DNA from: Gammaproteobacteria bacterium
GTDB lineage: Bacteria; Pseudomonadota; Gammaproteobacteria; Ga0077536
NCBI GenBank assembly: GCA_016874535.1
Contig: VGUA01000024.1
Coordinates: forward strand, 1 to 32,534
Direction of reading: 5' to 3'
DNA: 32,534 bases
The notes beneath the pieces are model-generated. The model saw only the letters and a program-made list of their open reading frames with translations. It did not search any database and was not told the DNA's origin. The position numbers were made by a program, and so were the translations under genes. Positions within the stretch are counted from its first letter, which is position 1; each line of letters begins with the position of its first letter. Below, piece by piece: positions 29,387-32,534 of this stretch.

Positions 29387-29532
29387 CGACCACTTGCTGC
29401 GCCGCCACGAACATGGCTTTTGCGCGCAGCTCAGGGGCATGCCTTCGTCGCCCCGCGAATTCTCTGCCCGCGAGGCTGTCCGCAAGTCGCGCCGGGCATG
29501 ACAGATTTGTCTTTGTCTTTAGGAAATACGCC

Positions 29533-30792
29533 ATGTTCAGCCAGGAGATGCGCATCAGCGGGTTCGACCCGGAGCTGGCCGCCGCGATGGCCGCGGAGAC
29601 CCAGCGGCAGGAAGATCATGTGGAGCTCATTGCCTCCGAGAACTACACCAGCCCCAGAGTGCTGGAAGCCGTGGGGTCACTGCTGACCAACAAGTATGCC
29701 GAGGGCTATCCGGGCAAGCGATACTACGGCGGTTGCGAGCATGTGGACGTGGTGGAAACGCTGGCCATCGAGCGCGCCAAGGCCTTGTTCGGTGCCGCCT
29801 TCGCCAATGTGCAGCCACACTCCGGTTCGCAGGCCAACGGTGCCGTCTATCTCGCGCTGATGAATGCCGGGGACTGCGTGCTGGGCATGAGTCTCGCCGA
29901 CGGCGGACACCTCACGCATGGGGCGAGCGTCAATTTTTCCGGCAAGACCTACCGCGCCGTGCAGTACGGGCTGGACGCAGCTACCGGTCACATCGATTAC
30001 GACCAGGTCGCCCGTCTTGCCCGCGAACACAAGCCGCGGCTCATCATGACCGGCTTTTCCGCCTACTCCCGGATTCTCGACTGGGCGAAGTTCCGCGAGA
30101 TTGCGGACGAAGTGGGCGCCTATCTGGTCTCCGACATCGCGCATGTGGCGGGTCTGGTGGCAGTGGGGCTTTATCCGAATCCCGTGACGATTGCCGATGT
30201 CACCACCACCACCACGCACAAGACCCTGCGCGGCCCACGCAGTGGCCTCATCATGGCGCGCGCCAACGAGGAAATCGCCCGCAAGCTCAACTCGGCCATC
30301 TTCCCCGGCATCCAGGGCGGACCCTTGATGCACGTGATTGCCGGCAAGGCGGTGGCCTTCAAGGAAGCGATGGAACCCGATTTCCGCACCTACCAGGAGC
30401 AGGTGCTGCGCAATGCCAAGGCCATGGCGGAAGCTTTCCTCTCGCGTGGATTCAAGGTGGTGTCGGGCGGTACGGACAACCATCTTTTCCTCGTCGACTT
30501 GAGCCCCAAGGGCCTCACCGGCAAGGCCGCCGATGCAGCGCTGGGTGCGGCGCACATCACCGTGAACAAGAACGCGGTGCCCAATGATCCCCAGTCACCC
30601 TTCGTCACCAGTGGCATCCGCATCGGTACCCCGGCCATGACCACCCGCGGCTGCAATGAAAGTGATGCCGGGACCCTCGCAGGCTGGATGTGCGATGTGC
30701 TCGAAAACATGGACGATCAATCCGTGCTCGCGCGGGTACGCGCGCAGGTGACCGAGCTCTGCCGGCAGTATCCGGTCTATCGTCCCGCCTGA
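29533..30792 (+). CDS. glyA: Serine hydroxymethyltransferase
   Basis: PLP enzyme interconverting serine and glycine with transfer of a one-carbon unit to tetrahydrofolate. The 419 residues match E. coli GlyA (417). Conserved segments include [16 protein letters not shown], the glycine-rich [23 protein letters not shown], the Asp-His DIAHVAGL pair and the PLP lysine Lys230 in [15 protein letters not shown]. The ATG at 29533 has AGGA eight bases upstream and fits the E. coli N-terminus. The frame is open a further 40 codons upstream to an ATG at 29413, giving an arginine-rich segment that I judge non-coding. nrdR follows by 12 bases, making a glyA-nrdR-ribD-ribE operon, a common gammaproteobacterial order. 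Confidence 0.98.
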   Translation: MFSQEMRISGFDPELAAAMAAETQRQEDHVELIASENYTSPRVLEAVGSLLTNKYAEGYPGKRYYGGCEHVDVVETLAIERAKALFGAAFANVQPHSGSQANGAVYLALMNAGDCVLGMSLADGGHLTHGASVNFSGKTYRAVQYGLDAATGHIDYDQVARLAREHKPRLIMTGFSAYSRILDWAKFREIADEVGAYLVSDIAHVAGLVAVGLYPNPVTIADVTTTTTHKTLRGPRSGLIMARANEEIARKLNSAIFPGIQGGPLMHVIAGKAVAFKEAMEPDFRTYQEQVLRNAKAMAEAFLSRGFKVVSGGTDNHLFLVDLSPKGLTGKAADAALGAAHITVNKNAVPNDPQSPFVTSGIRIGTPAMTTRGCNESDAGTLAGWMCDVLENMDDQSVLARVRAQVTELCRQYPVYRPA

Positions 30793-30804
30793 GGCCGGCG
30801 CGCC

Positions 30805-31323
30805 ATGCATTGTCCGTTCTGCACGCATCCGGATACGCGGGTCATCGACTCGCGCCTTTTGGGGGAGGGCGATCAGATCCGGCGCCGCCGCGAATGCATG
30901 GAATGCAAGGCGAGATTCACCACCTACGAAGTGGCAGAGCTGACTTTGCCGCGGGTGGTGAAGAGTGACGGCAGGCGTGAAACCTTCCATGAGGAAAAAC
31001 TGCGCGGCGGCATCCTCAAGGCTTTGGAAAAGCGCCCGGTGGCCATGGAGCGGGTCGAGGCCGCGGTCAATCACATCAAGCGGCGCATGCTCGAAGGCGG
31101 GGAGCGCGAGATCGATTCGCGCCGTATCGGCGAATACGTGATGGACGCCCTGCGCGGGCTCGATCAGGTGGCCTATGTGCGCTTCGCATCGGTTTATCGA
31201 AGCTTCGAGGACGTGAAGGCGTTCCTGGAGGAGATCGAGCGCCTCGAGAATGAACTCCCGCCCGATCTGCGCGAACAGCAGCTGGCACTGATTCCCAGCG
31301 AGCCTGCGTCGCGCAAGCGCTGA
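30805..31323 (+). CDS. nrdR: Transcriptional repressor NrdR
   Basis: Zinc-finger and ATP-cone repressor of ribonucleotide reductase genes, sensing dATP/ATP. The zinc site is Cys3, Cys6, Cys31 and Cys34 (MHCPFC and CMEC), with the flanking [17 protein letters not shown]. The ATP-cone spans about 49-139, including [20 protein letters not shown] and [19 protein letters not shown]. The protein has 172 residues against 149 in E. coli; the extra length is a charged C-terminal tail. No NrdR target gene (nrdAB/nrdDG) is in the window, so it would act elsewhere. ribD starts nine bases downstream. Confidence 0.97.
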   Translation: MHCPFCTHPDTRVIDSRLLGEGDQIRRRRECMECKARFTTYEVAELTLPRVVKSDGRRETFHEEKLRGGILKALEKRPVAMERVEAAVNHIKRRMLEGGEREIDSRRIGEYVMDALRGLDQVAYVRFASVYRSFEDVKAFLEEIERLENELPPDLREQQLALIPSEPASRKR

Positions 31324-31332
31324 CGCCCGCAC

Positions 31333-32466
31333 ATGCCCGCACTGCCTCGAAAGTTTTCGCGCCAGGACCGCGCGTACATGAGGCGTGCCCTCAAGCTGGC
31401 CCTGGGCGGGCGCTGTTCCACCCGCCCTAATCCCCGAGTGGGTTGCGTGCTCGTCAAGGATGGCGCGGTGGTGGGCGAAGGCTTCCACTACCGTGCGGGC
31501 GAAGACCATGCCGAGGCCGCCGCCCTCAAGAATGCGGGCCCCGCAGCGCGTGGTGCCACCGCTTACATCACCCTCGAACCCTGTGCCCATCATGGGCGCA
31601 CACCACCCTGCGCACAGGGCCTGATCGCGGCCGGCGTGGCGCGGGTAATCTACGCGGCGGGCGATCCCAATCCGCGTGTGGCAGGTGGTGGCGCGCAGGC
31701 ACTACGCACGGCCGGAATCCCTTGTGAGGGGGGATTGCTCGCAGAGGAGGCCCGGGCCCAGAACCGCGGTTTCCTCATGCGGTGCGAGCGGGGTCGCCCC
31801 TTCGTGACCGTGAAGCTCGGCATGAGTCTGGATGGCCGGGTCGCGCTCGCCGACGGTTCGAGCCAGTGGATCACCGGACCTGCGGCCCGCGCGGATGTCC
31901 AGCGATTGCGCGCGATGAGCTGCGCCGTGCTGACCGGAAGTGGCACCGTGCTGGCCGATGATCCGGGGCTCGACGTACGGGATCCGCGTTATGACCTCGG
32001 TGGCCGTCCGCCTGCCCGTATCGTGCTCGACTCGGATCTGCGAACACCGCCAACGGCGCGGATTCTTGCGGCCCCCGGACAGGTGTGGGTGTTCTGCGCG
32101 GAGAGCGCGCAGGGCGCACCGAGTGACCGGGCTCGGCAGCTTCGCGAACGGGGCGCCAAAGTCGAAAGCCTGCCGCGCGCTGCGGCGGGGCTCGAGTTGC
32201 CTGCGTTGCTGGCGCGGCTCGCCGCGCTCGAGATCAACGATCTCATGGTGGAAGCGGGCCCGACCCTCGCCGCGGCCTTCCTGCGCGCCGGGCTGGTGGA
32301 TGAACTCGTGCTGTATGTCGCGCCGGTGTTGCTGGGTCCGGATGCGCGTGCCGCATTTGCCTGGCCGCGGCTCCACACGCTTGCAGAAGCCCCTCGCCTG
32401 ACCGTTGTGGAGGCTGCGCGCGTGGGAGACGACCAGCGCCTCGTACTCCGTCCCGGGTCACCTTGA
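31333..32466 (+). CDS. ribD: Riboflavin biosynthesis protein RibD (deaminase/reductase)
   Basis: Two-domain enzyme for riboflavin synthesis: deamination of the pyrimidine from GTP, then NADPH reduction of the ribosyl side chain. The 377-residue protein has an N-terminal zinc deaminase with His59 and Glu61 (HAE) and the cysteine ligands Cys84 and Cys93 in PCAHHGRTPPC. The C-terminal reductase starts near residue 155, with VTVKLGMSLDGRVAL, SSQWITG, VLTGSGTVLADDPGLDVR and the late MVEAGPTLAAAFL. Both domains look complete. It follows nrdR by nine bases and precedes riboflavin synthase by 31 bases. No FMN riboswitch is seen here, as expected within an operon. Confidence 0.97.
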   Translation: MPALPRKFSRQDRAYMRRALKLALGGRCSTRPNPRVGCVLVKDGAVVGEGFHYRAGEDHAEAAALKNAGPAARGATAYITLEPCAHHGRTPPCAQGLIAAGVARVIYAAGDPNPRVAGGGAQALRTAGIPCEGGLLAEEARAQNRGFLMRCERGRPFVTVKLGMSLDGRVALADGSSQWITGPAARADVQRLRAMSCAVLTGSGTVLADDPGLDVRDPRYDLGGRPPARIVLDSDLRTPPTARILAAPGQVWVFCAESAQGAPSDRARQLRERGAKVESLPRAAAGLELPALLARLAALEINDLMVEAGPTLAAAFLRAGLVDELVLYVAPVLLGPDARAAFAWPRLHTLAEAPRLTVVEAARVGDDQRLVLRPGSP

Positions 32467-32497
32467 CGGGTCAGGGTGCATCCCCGATAGTGCCCGG

Positions 32498-32534
32498 ATG
32501 TTTACCGGAATCATTCAGTCTGTGGGCAGCATCA
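32498..32534 (+). CDS. ribE: Riboflavin synthase, alpha subunit (5' end only)
   Basis: The last 37 bases encode MFTGIIQSVGSI, the signature N-terminus of riboflavin synthase alpha chains, which makes riboflavin from two dimethylribityllumazine molecules. It is cut by the window edge. The protein is called RibE or RibC depending on the naming scheme. Its place after ribD, 31 bases on, supports the call. Confidence 0.9.
   Translation, partial: MFTGIIQSVGSI

Overview
The window is chromosomal, GC-rich, fully bacterial DNA from a gammaproteobacterium. The gene order gyrA-pheA-tyrA-aroA-cmk-rpsA-ihfB-lapA-lapB-pyrF, the pairs mtaD/mtnA and mfd-csiV, and individual proteins that track Escherichia coli and Pseudomonas residue for residue (GyrA Asn83, Asp87 and Tyr122 fall at E. 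coli numbering; S1 is 557 residues as in E. coli) all support this. Compared with Pseudomonas as I remember it, serC and hisC are missing between gyrA and tyrA, and tyrA and aroA are separate genes. I cannot name the genus. I see no mobile elements, tRNA, rRNA, CRISPR or phage genes, and no gene-free stretch over 300 bases. The longest gap is about 250 bases, before glyA.

Layout. 1-545 (-): the N-terminal part of an Smr-domain protein, cut by the window edge. 669-1898 (+): a GNAT-type acyltransferase. 1888-2784 (-): an LPG-synthase-TM (flippase-like) membrane protein. 2836-8686 (-): purL, a phospholipase-D-like protein and purB. 8773-9399 (+): RNase T. 9353-10720 (-): the MTA/SAH deaminase mtaD, divergent from mtnA (10752-11786, +). 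11920-27136 (+): an uninterrupted run of twelve genes covering DNA topology, aromatic amino acids, CMP kinase, ribosomal protein S1, IHF-beta, LPS regulation (lapAB), pyrimidine synthesis, transcription-coupled repair and CsiV. 27093-29280 (-): a three-gene stop-start-overlapped operon of a DUF815 ATPase, a hypoxanthine phosphoribosyltransferase and methylthioinosine phosphorylase. 29533-32534 (+): glyA-nrdR-ribD and the first codons of riboflavin synthase.

How they work together. Most genes are core metabolism. The clearest theme is purine and methylthioadenosine (MTA) handling. MtaD would deaminate MTA to methylthioinosine; MtnP would phosphorolyse that to methylthioribose-1-phosphate plus hypoxanthine; MtnA would isomerise the sugar; and Hpt, coupled to MtnP, would return hypoxanthine to IMP. 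purL and purB of de novo purine synthesis sit nearby.

I found no convincing wholly new system. The items most worth a second look are the DUF815-hpt-mtnP operon and the MTI-type salvage route, a structured rpsA leader with competing stems, a perfect palindrome at the predicted gyrA start site, an Asn at GyrA position 83, a class II-type AroA, and three convergent gene pairs whose coding ends overlap.
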